Origin: Gemmatimonadaceae bacterium
Lineage (GTDB): Bacteria; Gemmatimonadota; Gemmatimonadetes; Gemmatimonadales; Gemmatimonadaceae
Direction: 5' to 3'
DNA: 64,000 nt
Assembly: GCA_025934775.1 (NCBI GenBank)
Contig: JAICWO010000004.1
Coordinates: 262,137 to 326,136, forward strand
Each line of letters starts with the position of its first letter. Positions within the stretch are counted from its first letter, which is position 1. Under the pieces are notes generated by a model. That model worked only from the letters and a program-made list of their open reading frames with translations, was not told the origin of the DNA and made no database searches. The position numbers were made by a program, and so were the translations under genes. Positions 1-8,913 of this stretch are shown piece by piece.

Positions 1-343
1 CTAAATCGTGCACGGCGTCGATCAGCACGAGGCTCTCGTCCCGCACGAGCACAGCCTGGGCGGGAGCGGGCACGTCGCCTTCGGCCGATGCGGACCGGTG
101 CCGGTCGCGCAGCGCGAGGGGCACCTGGTACAGTCGCTCCGCGTCGCCGATCGTCACCGCGACGATCGCGACCGCGAACGCGCCCTCGCCCCACGGCAGC
201 GGAATGAGATCGCGCACGCGCGCCGCGGCGGGCGTCGCGCCTTTCGCCGCGAACCATCGCTGCGCGGCGAGAAAATGCAGCAGCCCGTCGCTCGTGAGCG
301 ACGCGATCGCTTGCGCGAGCGGAGTCTGCGGCGGCGCGGTCAT
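1..343 (-). CDS. mak: Maltokinase, N-terminal part (runs off window)
   Basis: Only the first 114 codons are in the window. The ATG lies 7 bases after the treS stop on the same strand, so the two genes are almost certainly co-transcribed. The visible part matches the maltokinase N-terminal cap domain: RWFAAKG at residues 29-35 and a YQVPLALR strand at 72-79. Maltokinase phosphorylates maltose from trehalose synthase to maltose-1-phosphate, the substrate of GlgE, whose gene lies a few kilobases away. The kinase catalytic domain is outside the window, so activity cannot be judged. In some bacteria Mak is fused to TreS; here the genes are separate. Confidence 0.85.
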   Translation of the reverse strand, partial: MTAPPQTPLAQAIASLTSDGLLHFLAAQRWFAAKGATPAAARVRDLIPLPWGEGAFAVAIVAVTIGDAERLYQVPLALRDRHRSASAEGDVPAPAQAVLVRDESLVLIDAVHDL

Positions 344-350
344 GCGCTCA

Positions 351-2105
<1,755 letters not shown>

Positions 2106-2160
2106 CGTGTGCTCATACAGCCCCGGTCGAAGTCATCGCTCATTGCTCGGAGGCACGCGC

Positions 2161-2820
2161 ATGTTGCTCGGTTCGGTTGTGGCTGCCTTGCTGCTTCAGG
2201 TCACCGCGGCCGCCGCGCCCGCGACGCCGGCTGCTGCACGCGACACGGGCCACACGCGCGCACCTCGGGCGGACTCGACGGCGCCGCTCGCATCACCCGC
2301 GGCGGCGCCGCTGCCCGACGCACGAGTAGTGCCGGATTGGAGTCGCGCGTTTGCCGACGACACCAACCCGCGGCGACGCCGTCACGCCGTGGAATACAGC
2401 GACGCGTACTACACGCGCCTCCAGATCCACCGCTACGCCGCTTGGTCGGAGCTCCCGATCTTCGGCGCGGAATGGTGGCTCGGACAGAAGTTAATCGCGC
2501 CGGGGAACGGACCGCCGTCATGGGTCAAGCCCACGCACGCCGTCGTCGCCGGCGCGCTCGGCGCGCTCTTCACGGTGAACACCGTGACCGGCGTGTGGAA
2601 TCTGTGGGAGTCGCGCAGCAGCACCGACGACCGCGCGCTGGTCTGGACCCACTCCGCACTCATGCTCGCATCGGACGCCGGATTCGCGATCACCGGCGCC
2701 CTCGCGAACGGCGCGCACCGATCCCTCGACCGCGCAAATCAGCACCGGAACGCGGCGCTGGTGTCGATGAGTCTGGCGACGGCGGGGACAGTGTTGATGT
2801 GGGCGAAGCGGGGGTTTTAG
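2161..2820 (+). CDS. Hypothetical exported/membrane protein with several hydrophobic helices
   Basis: A 219-residue protein I do not recognise. The ATG at 2161 is chosen because a GGAGG ribosome site lies at 2149-2153 and an N-terminal hydrophobic, Ala-rich export signal follows; the reading frame is open further upstream but lacks a better start. After a Pro/Ala-rich stretch (about 20-60) come about three or four hydrophobic helices with histidines at their ends (for example KPTHAVVAGA and WTHSALML), a layout that recalls small heme-binding four-helix membrane proteins, but no family motif is certain. It is divergent from treS and convergent with the serine hydrolase gene. Confidence 0.7.
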   Translation: MLLGSVVAALLLQVTAAAAPATPAAARDTGHTRAPRADSTAPLASPAAAPLPDARVVPDWSRAFADDTNPRRRRHAVEYSDAYYTRLQIHRYAAWSELPIFGAEWWLGQKLIAPGNGPPSWVKPTHAVVAGALGALFTVNTVTGVWNLWESRSSTDDRALVWTHSALMLASDAGFAITGALANGAHRSLDRANQHRNAALVSMSLATAGTVLMWAKRGF

Positions 2821-2831
2821 AGCGCCAGTAG

Positions 2832-2938
2832 CACCGGTCGCTTTTGTTGCGAGTGGTGGGCTGCGGGTCGTGGGTGAGGACTTCTCGACTCACGACCCGC
2901 GACGCGTAACTCATGACACGCAACAAGAGCGACCGGTG
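2832..2938. repeat. 107-bp imperfect inverted repeat with heptamer core, between convergent genes
   Basis: Outer arms at 2832-2851 and 2919-2938 are complementary with one mismatch (19 of 20). Between them lie runs built from 7-base words of the type GGGTCGT, CGACTCA, CGACCCG, which themselves pair partly across the centre. The element fills most of the 139-bp gap between two convergent genes, so it is well placed to act as a two-way terminator. Its make-up also resembles mobile REP-like or short tandemly repeated heptamer elements. Confidence 0.7.
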
Positions 2939-2959
2939 AGAGGCAGCCTCCCGTCGTCC

Positions 2960-4363
2960 TCACCCGATCGGCGCCACTTGGTACTGCTCCAGCTTCCCGT
3001 CCGCCGTCTCGAACGTCCACGCGCGCACCGTCTTGCCATTGTCGAACGTCACGAGGTAGCTGCGGAGAGTCATTCCGCCGCGCAAGGCTTGGCGCGTTTG
3101 CACGAATGATTTCGGCGCGCCGAGCGGGCCGAGGCTGTTCTTGAAATCCTCGAGGGCTTGCGTGCTGAAGTAGGCGTTGGCGTTGGACGTGAACAGCGAG
3201 CGGTCGATTTCGCCCCTCTGCAATCCCTCGAAGATCTTGCGTGCTTGCGCGGTGCGCTGTTCGGTGACCGGATCGGTGGTTCGGAAGAGGAGCTGCGCGA
3301 CCTGCGAACCGATCGCGCCCGACGCGGGCGCCGCGTCCTGGTTCGTGAGCACGACCACCGCGACGCTGTCGTCCGGGAAGACCATGTTCTCCGCGGTGAA
3401 GCCGGAGACTTCGCCGTCGTGCTCGATCAGGCGGTGGCCGTTGAACGACGTGACGTCGACGCCGAGTCCGTAGCCGGAGCTCAGGCCGCTGTTGAGGAGC
3501 GTCGTCGTCTCGAGCGCGTGGTAGGATGCGGGCGAGAGGAGCGACTGCGTGATGATCGAGATGTCCCACCGGGCGAGATCGCTCGCCGTCATCGCGAGCT
3601 CGCCGGCGCCGAACATCCAGTTCGGTCCCGTGGAGGGCGCCGGGTGGAGCGGTCCGAGCGCATAGCGGAGATAACCAACCGGCTGCACCGACGACGGCCC
3701 GCTCTGGTCGAAGTCGACGGCGCTCGTGATCCCGACCTTCCGCAGCACGTTGTCGCGCAGGAACTGGAAGAACGGCGTGCCGCTCGCTTTCTGGACGATC
3801 AGGCCGGCAATCACGAAATTGGTATTAGAATATTGCCATTTCGCGCCGGGGGCGAAGTCGAGCGGCCGCTTCGCCCAGCGGGCGAGGATCGCGTCGGGCG
3901 TCGTGGGGCGCTCCATCTCCGGCGGCACGTAGTCCTGCGGCCAGTAGTCCTGGTAGCCCGACGTGTGCGAGAGGAGCTCGCGAATCGTCACGTGGTCGCC
4001 GTCGGTCAACCCGGGAATCCACTTCGCGACCTTGTCGTCGAGCGAGAGCTTGTGCTGTTGCTGGAGCAGCAGCACGCACGTGGCCGTGAACTGCTTGCTG
4101 ATCGAGCCGATCGCGTATCGCATGTCGGCCGTGGCGGCGGTCGGCGGCTGGAGCTTCGCGTCGCCGTAGGCGTGCGCGTACAGCAGCGAGCCGTGCCGCA
4201 CGACCGCGACCGACGCGCTCGGCACGCCCGTGGTCGCGAGCACCGCATGCGCGATGGAATCGATGCCGTGTTCCAGCTCGCTCGTGCTCTGGGCGCGGAG
4301 CGGCGCGCTCGCGACGCAGACGGCCGCCGCGAGCGCCGCGCTGGAGATCATGTATTTCGTCAT
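2960..4363 (-). CDS. Serine hydrolase of the beta-lactamase (class C / PBP-like) family, exported
   Basis: 467 residues from the ATG at 4363, chosen because it is followed by a signal peptide (hydrophobic residues 5-20 ending in PLRAQ); the frame is open upstream but that part overlaps glgE. The three active-site motifs are present: Ser87-I-S-Lys90, Tyr178-S-Asn180 and His315-D-Gly. The region after residue 360 is a separate C-terminal domain common in periplasmic serine hydrolases of this family. The substrate is unknown; esterase or D-aminopeptidase activity is as likely as beta-lactam hydrolysis. The gene starts 35 bp after the glgE stop, so it is probably read from the glgE promoter. Confidence 0.9.
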   Translation of the reverse strand: MTKYMISSAALAAAVCVASAPLRAQSTSELEHGIDSIAHAVLATTGVPSASVAVVRHGSLLYAHAYGDAKLQPPTAATADMRYAIGSISKQFTATCVLLLQQQHKLSLDDKVAKWIPGLTDGDHVTIRELLSHTSGYQDYWPQDYVPPEMERPTTPDAILARWAKRPLDFAPGAKWQYSNTNFVIAGLIVQKASGTPFFQFLRDNVLRKVGITSAVDFDQSGPSSVQPVGYLRYALGPLHPAPSTGPNWMFGAGELAMTASDLARWDISIITQSLLSPASYHALETTTLLNSGLSSGYGLGVDVTSFNGHRLIEHDGEVSGFTAENMVFPDDSVAVVVLTNQDAAPASGAIGSQVAQLLFRTTDPVTEQRTAQARKIFEGLQRGEIDRSLFTSNANAYFSTQALEDFKNSLGPLGAPKSFVQTRQALRGGMTLRSYLVTFDNGKTVRAWTFETADGKLEQYQVAPIG

Positions 4364-4398
4364 GCCGACACGATGGCGCGGCGTGCCGCCGAACGCAA

Positions 4399-6483
4399 TC
4401 AGCGCTCGACGACGAACAGATGCCCGGGCTGCTGCGCCGGATCGAGCCGCACGTAATTGCGCACGCCGCGCCAGGAGTAGCGCGCGCCGGTGAGCAGGTC
4501 GTGCACCACGTACCGCTGCTCGTCGTCGAGTCCCATCTCGTGGATGGGGACGTGGACCATCGTCTCCTGGACGTGATGCGGATCGGTGTTCACCATCACG
4601 AGCACGTCGGCGCCGTGCGCGGCCGGCCGCAGCCCGAGCGTCGCCGCGGCCTCGGCGGGGACGGGCTCGGGCGACGATCCCGGGAACTGCACGAGCGGCG
4701 CGCGCGCCGCCTTGCGATAGAACAGGATCGTCGGATTCTCGCTCGTGTGGAACGAGAGGTTGTCGTACCAGTGGAGCGCCGGCACCTCGCGCCGGATCTC
4801 GTTCAGCCGCCGGATGTCGGCGTTGATGTTCTCCGGCGCATCGTAGTCGCGCGGCCGGATCTGGTACTTCTCCGAGTCGAGGTATTCCTCGCTGCCGGGG
4901 TGCACCGGCACGTTCTCGCACAGTTCGAAGCCGCTGTAGATGCCGTAGAGCGGGAGCAGCGTGCCCGCGAGCAGCAGGCGCGCGCGAAACGCCGGCCGGC
5001 CGCCGTTGACCAGATACTCATTTAAGATATCTGGTGTATTCGCGAACAGGTTCCCGCGGAAATACTCCACCATCGCCGTCTGGGTGAGCTCCGTGAGATA
5101 GTCGCGCAGCTCCCACCACTGGTTCTTCCACGTGAAGTACGTGTACGACATCGTGAAGCCGAGCTTCGCGAGCGACTTCATGCGCTTGGGACGCGTGAAC
5201 GCCTCGGCGAAGAAGACGACGTCGGGGTGCTCGCGCTGCACCTCGTGAATGACCCACTCCCAGAACGCGAACGTTTTGGTGTGCGGGTTGTCGACGCGGA
5301 AGATCTTCACGCCGTGCTCGATCCAGTACCGCAGCACGTCGCGGCACGCGTTCCAGAGCGCCGCGCGGTCGTCGCACCAGAAGTTGATCGGCACGATGTC
5401 CTGATACTTCTTGGGCGGATTCTCGGCGTGCTTGATCGAGCCGTCGGGCCGCACGTGGAACCATTCGGGGTGCTCCTTCACCCACGGATGGTCGGGCGAG
5501 CACTGGAGCGCGTAGTCGAGCGCGACCTCGAGCCCGAGATCGCGCGCCGTCGCGACGAAGCGGTCGAAGTCGCCGATCGTGCCGAGTGCCGGATCGATCG
5601 CGGTATGGCCGCCGTGCGCGTTGCCGATCGCCCACGGGCTCCCCACGTCGCCCGGCTCCGCCGTGAGCGAGTTGTTCTTCCCTTTGCGGAACGTCTCTCC
5701 GATCGGATGGATCGGCGGCAGATACACGACGTCGAACCCGAGATCGGCCAGTCGCGGCAGGCGGGCGGCCGCGTCGGTGAACGTGCCGTGGCGTTGCGCC
5801 GCTTTGGCGACCGCGGGGGCGATCTGCGAGCGCGGAAACATCTCGTACCACGCGGCGAAGCGCGCGCGCTCGCGGTCGACGGTGATCGCGAGCTCGCGGC
5901 GATACCGCGTGAGATCGTTCGGCCGCGCGTGCTCCTCCATGAGGGCGAGCAGGTCGTCGTCGAGCGCGCGCTGGATGCGCTTCTCGATCGTCGTGTTCCG
6001 CCGATCCTCCAGCATCTTGGCGGTCATGAGCAGCGACGCGCGCGCGGCGCTCGAGCGTGTACCGCGCGACGCGGCTCGCGCCAGCTGCGCGCCCTCGACG
6101 AGCTCGAGCTGCACCTCCTGGCCGGCATCGACTTTCTTGCGAAGCTCCGCGCGCCAGGTCGCGAATCGATCGGTCCACGCTTCGATCGTGAACGACCAGC
6201 GGCCGATGCGATCGACGGTGAAGGCGCCGTACCACCGATCGCGGTCGTAATCGAAATGCATCGGCGACTGCGACCACTCGGAATCCCCCGGTGGCCTGAA
6301 CAGCACGCGCGCGGCGAGTTGGTCGTGGCCTTCCTTGATCAGATCGGCGCCGACGATGACGGTGTCGCCGGTGATCCGCTTGACCGGGTAGCGCCCGCCA
6401 TCCAATTCGGGCGTGACGCACTCGATGATGATGTACTCGAGGCGGCGGCTGCTGGACCGCCGGTCCGTCTTTCGCGCTGGCAA
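4399..6483 (-). CDS. glgE: Alpha-1,4-glucan:maltose-1-phosphate maltosyltransferase
   Basis: 694 residues. The N-terminal domain has VTPELDGGRYPVKR at about 23-36, the usual GlgE opening, then the helical bundle and the GH13_3 barrel. Catalytic residues are visible: Asp398 in KIFRVDNPHTK and Glu427 in FFAEAFTRP. KGKNNSL (about 267-273) and HPEWFHVRPDGSI are further GlgE hallmarks. It extends alpha-1,4-glucan using maltose-1-phosphate from maltokinase. The start read here is a TTG at 6483, because no ATG precedes the conserved N-terminus closely; an alternative start within about 15 codons cannot be excluded. Confidence 0.95.
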   Translation of the reverse strand: MPARKTDRRSSSRRLEYIIIECVTPELDGGRYPVKRITGDTVIVGADLIKEGHDQLAARVLFRPPGDSEWSQSPMHFDYDRDRWYGAFTVDRIGRWSFTIEAWTDRFATWRAELRKKVDAGQEVQLELVEGAQLARAASRGTRSSAARASLLMTAKMLEDRRNTTIEKRIQRALDDDLLALMEEHARPNDLTRYRRELAITVDRERARFAAWYEMFPRSQIAPAVAKAAQRHGTFTDAAARLPRLADLGFDVVYLPPIHPIGETFRKGKNNSLTAEPGDVGSPWAIGNAHGGHTAIDPALGTIGDFDRFVATARDLGLEVALDYALQCSPDHPWVKEHPEWFHVRPDGSIKHAENPPKKYQDIVPINFWCDDRAALWNACRDVLRYWIEHGVKIFRVDNPHTKTFAFWEWVIHEVQREHPDVVFFAEAFTRPKRMKSLAKLGFTMSYTYFTWKNQWWELRDYLTELTQTAMVEYFRGNLFANTPDILNEYLVNGGRPAFRARLLLAGTLLPLYGIYSGFELCENVPVHPGSEEYLDSEKYQIRPRDYDAPENINADIRRLNEIRREVPALHWYDNLSFHTSENPTILFYRKAARAPLVQFPGSSPEPVPAEAAATLGLRPAAHGADVLVMVNTDPHHVQETMVHVPIHEMGLDDEQRYVVHDLLTGARYSWRGVRNYVRLDPAQQPGHLFVVER

Positions 6484-6622
6484 TGCCGTGGTGGGTGAAG
6501 AGTGGATCGGACCTCGCGTGTCGGTCGCAAACTCCGCGCCGCCTGTGGTGGAACTTGACTCACGAGCCGAACGAGCGGCAAGGCGACCCCTGTGGAGAGC
6601 GGGCGGCGCGCGCGGCTTCCAT

Positions 6623-7342
6623 CTAAGAAGTCGAATGCGGCGAACGTGTGAGCTTGGGCGCGAGCGAGAGCAGAATCAGCAGCACGCTCGAGATCACGAT
6701 GCTCGAGAGGGCGTTCGAGCGCCGCATGGCGACACCTTCCAGAAAGCTGTCGGCGAAGTAGGTGTAGATGACGATCGACGGAATCACGCCGATCGCCGTC
6801 GCCGCGATATAAGAGCCGAACGGCGCATCTGCCAACCCGCCGACGAAATTCGCGGTCCCGAGCGGGAGGACCGGAAGGAGCCGCAACCGGAGCATGCCGT
6901 CGAAGTCGCGCGCTTCGGCGACCGCTGCGTCGACTCGCCTGTACCGCGCCGTCCATCGCACGACGGTATCATGAGCGACCGTTCGAGCGACCCAGTAGCC
7001 GACGGTCGCGCCGATCAGCGTGCCGATCCAGCTCAGCGCGCTTCCCACGAGCGTACCAAACAGCACGCCCGCGGCGACCGTGAACGGCAGGCCCGGAAAT
7101 CCGACCGAGGTGCCGATTCCGAACGCCACGACGAATCCGATCGCAAACACCACGAAGCTGTACGCTCCCCGGAGGCGCGCGACGTGGCGCAGCGTGTCGC
7201 GATAGTCGAACCAGCCGAGCTCGTATCCAATTACTGAGGCGACGACGAGAATCAGCGCGAGTCCGCCGAGGCGAATCAGCGCAGCTCGAGTGGACGGTAC
7301 GCCTTGTGTGGCGAGGCTCGGCGGGTGCACGCCCCCGAACAA
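6623..7342 (-). CDS. TVP38/TMEM64 (VTT/DedA-type) membrane protein
   Basis: 239 residues with about six hydrophobic segments. The central part has the VTT-domain pattern: a GFPGLPFTVAAGVLFG stretch near 80-95, GTLIGATVGYWVAR near 108-121, and the RLLPVLPLGTANFVGG loop near 153-168, which matches the R-x-x-P-hydrophobic re-entrant motif of the family. These proteins sit in the inner membrane, and relatives act in lipid scrambling. The start is probably the TTG at 7342 or GTG at 7330; neither has a strong ribosome site. It begins 18 bp after the anti-sigma gene, suggesting one operon. Confidence 0.85.
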   Translation of the reverse strand: MFGGVHPPSLATQGVPSTRAALIRLGGLALILVVASVIGYELGWFDYRDTLRHVARLRGAYSFVVFAIGFVVAFGIGTSVGFPGLPFTVAAGVLFGTLVGSALSWIGTLIGATVGYWVARTVAHDTVVRWTARYRRVDAAVAEARDFDGMLRLRLLPVLPLGTANFVGGLADAPFGSYIAATAIGVIPSIVIYTYFADSFLEGVAMRRSNALSSIVISSVLLILLSLAPKLTRSPHSTS

Positions 7343-7360
7343 GTCACAACGTGTGCCGCG

Positions 7361-8386
7361 TCACGGCTTGCAGTCGGCGCGCACGACGCGGACGGTCGGC
7401 TTCGAGACGTCGGCGAACCGGGTACTGAGCGTCTGTGTGTTGAACTCGACCGTCGTCGGCGCGCCGTTCGGCAGCGGGAACGTGACTCGTGCGGCGGTCG
7501 GTCCCGTTTGGCGCCACGATGCGCCGGGAATGATGCTGTCGCGCCCGCTGTCGGGATTCACGAACCGCACGATATTCGGGCGTTCAAGCGCGAAACGCTC
7601 CGGGAGCCCGGCATCGCGCGCGGTGCGTTCGCCGCGAAGCTCGAAGCAGCCTTCCATCCCATGCGCTTCGGCGAGACCCGTGACGACTACTTCTTGGAGC
7701 TTGAGAGAGCTCTGGCCGAAGGCGGGCAGACGGCGCGCGGGCGTCGCTGCGTGCGCCGCGGCGCGCCTCGCGGCATCGACTGAATCGACGGCGACGGATG
7801 GCGCGGCGTTGGCCGGCGCGGGCTCCGCTTTCGGAGCGGCGGCGGCGGCGACGGGCGCGGTCTCCGCGACGACGGCGCGAGCGGTCCGTGCCGAGTCGCG
7901 GACCGGCGCGGTGTTCGCCGCGACGACCGTCGGATGCCGCTTCGAGACGGGCGCCGCCGGCGCGGCGGCCGGAACGCTCACGGCGCTCGGCGGACGCGTT
8001 GCCGCGGCCGCGGGCCGCCGCGGAAGGTTATGAGCGTTTTGTACTAATTGTTGCGATATATCAATTTGCGTATGCCGAACCGCCAGGAGCGAACCGGCCG
8101 CGACGAGTACGGTCGCGGCGAGCGCCGCGCGCACCGGCGTGAGCCGCAGTGCGCGCCAGAGCGACCGCTGCCGCGCGCGATCGCGTGCCGCCGGGAGCAC
8201 GCCGCCGCGAACGACATCGAGCGACGACACGATCCCGCTCGCCGCCGCGATCAGCCCGCGCGCCTCCGCGATCTGCTCCGCGCAGCGCGTGCACGCCGCG
8301 GCGTGCCGCTCGACGCCCGCGGCCTCGTCGGGCGGCAGCGCTCCGTCGAGCCAGGCGTGAATCGTTCCTTCATCAAGATGCTGCAT
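7361..8386 (-). CDS. Anti-sigma factor with zinc-finger (zf-HC2) domain
   Basis: About 341 residues from the ATG at 8386, chosen for a GGGGCAGGGG ribosome-site region just upstream; ATGs at 8401 and 8410 are also in frame. The N-terminus holds the anti-sigma zinc finger (HAAACTRC, H-x3-C-x2-C), then a single transmembrane helix near residues 85-105, a long Ala/Pro-rich linker and a C-terminal domain outside the cytoplasm. The start overlaps the end of the ECF sigma gene, so it is translationally coupled to its likely target. The octapeptide LQEVVVTG occurs at residues 230-237 and again in the VIT/VWA protein of the same operon. Confidence 0.85.
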   Translation of the reverse strand: MQHLDEGTIHAWLDGALPPDEAAGVERHAAACTRCAEQIAEARGLIAAASGIVSSLDVVRGGVLPAARDRARQRSLWRALRLTPVRAALAATVLVAAGSLLAVRHTQIDISQQLVQNAHNLPRRPAAAATRPPSAVSVPAAAPAAPVSKRHPTVVAANTAPVRDSARTARAVVAETAPVAAAAAPKAEPAPANAAPSVAVDSVDAARRAAAHAATPARRLPAFGQSSLKLQEVVVTGLAEAHGMEGCFELRGERTARDAGLPERFALERPNIVRFVNPDSGRDSIIPGASWRQTGPTAARVTFPLPNGAPTTVEFNTQTLSTRFADVSKPTVRVVRADCKP

Positions 8387-8906
8387 GTGCCCCTGCCCCA
8401 TGTCGTGCATCGCTCCGTGGTTGTTGGAGCGATTCGTATGCTTCGACGAGTCGCTTGCGCGCTCGCGCCAATGTCGTTCCGACCGATCCGACCGACAGCT
8501 CGAGCGCGGCGGCGATCTCGGTGTAGTCCAGCCCTTCCTCGCGCATGAGCAGCGCTTCGCGATCGCGTTCGCCGAGCGCCTCGAGGGCGCGGCGCGCGAG
8601 CGCGGCCTCTTCGGCGCGCTCCAGTGTGAGCGGCTCGGGATCGACGGATTGTTCCGCGCGCTCCTGCTCGCGCAGCAGCTCCAGCCGGCGCCGGCGCCGC
8701 GCGTCCTTCCGAGCTTCGTCGCGCACGAGATTCGTCGCCACCGCGAAGAGCCATGAGCGTTCACTCACGATCGTTTCCTGCCGGATCGCGCGCAGAAACG
8801 TCTCCTGCGCGACCTCCTCCGCCCAGTCGCGGTCGCCCAGCCGCCGCGTGAGGTAGCGCACGAGCGGCTGGTGGTACTCGCGAAAGAGACGGTCGACGTC
8901 GTTCAA
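8373..8906 (-). CDS. ECF-type RNA polymerase sigma factor
   Basis: 177 residues. Region 2 contains AEEVAQETFLRAIR (about 29-42) and the promoter-melting part SWLFAVATNLVRDEAR; region 4 contains the helix-turn-helix REALLMREEGLDYTEIAAAL. This is the normal length for an extracytoplasmic-function sigma factor. It starts 7 bp after the VIT/VWA gene and overlaps the anti-sigma gene, so all three are probably one transcript. The anti-sigma factor presumably holds it at the membrane until an envelope signal frees it. Confidence 0.93.
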   Translation of the reverse strand: MNDVDRLFREYHQPLVRYLTRRLGDRDWAEEVAQETFLRAIRQETIVSERSWLFAVATNLVRDEARKDARRRRRLELLREQERAEQSVDPEPLTLERAEEAALARRALEALGERDREALLMREEGLDYTEIAAALELSVGSVGTTLARARKRLVEAYESLQQPRSDARHGAGAHAAS

Positions 8907-8913
8907 CGGATCC

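Noticed and set aside
4364..4921. N-terminal extension of the serine hydrolase frame
   Set aside because: It overlaps the end of glgE and is Arg/Ala-rich without similarity; the signal peptide at 4363 marks the real start.
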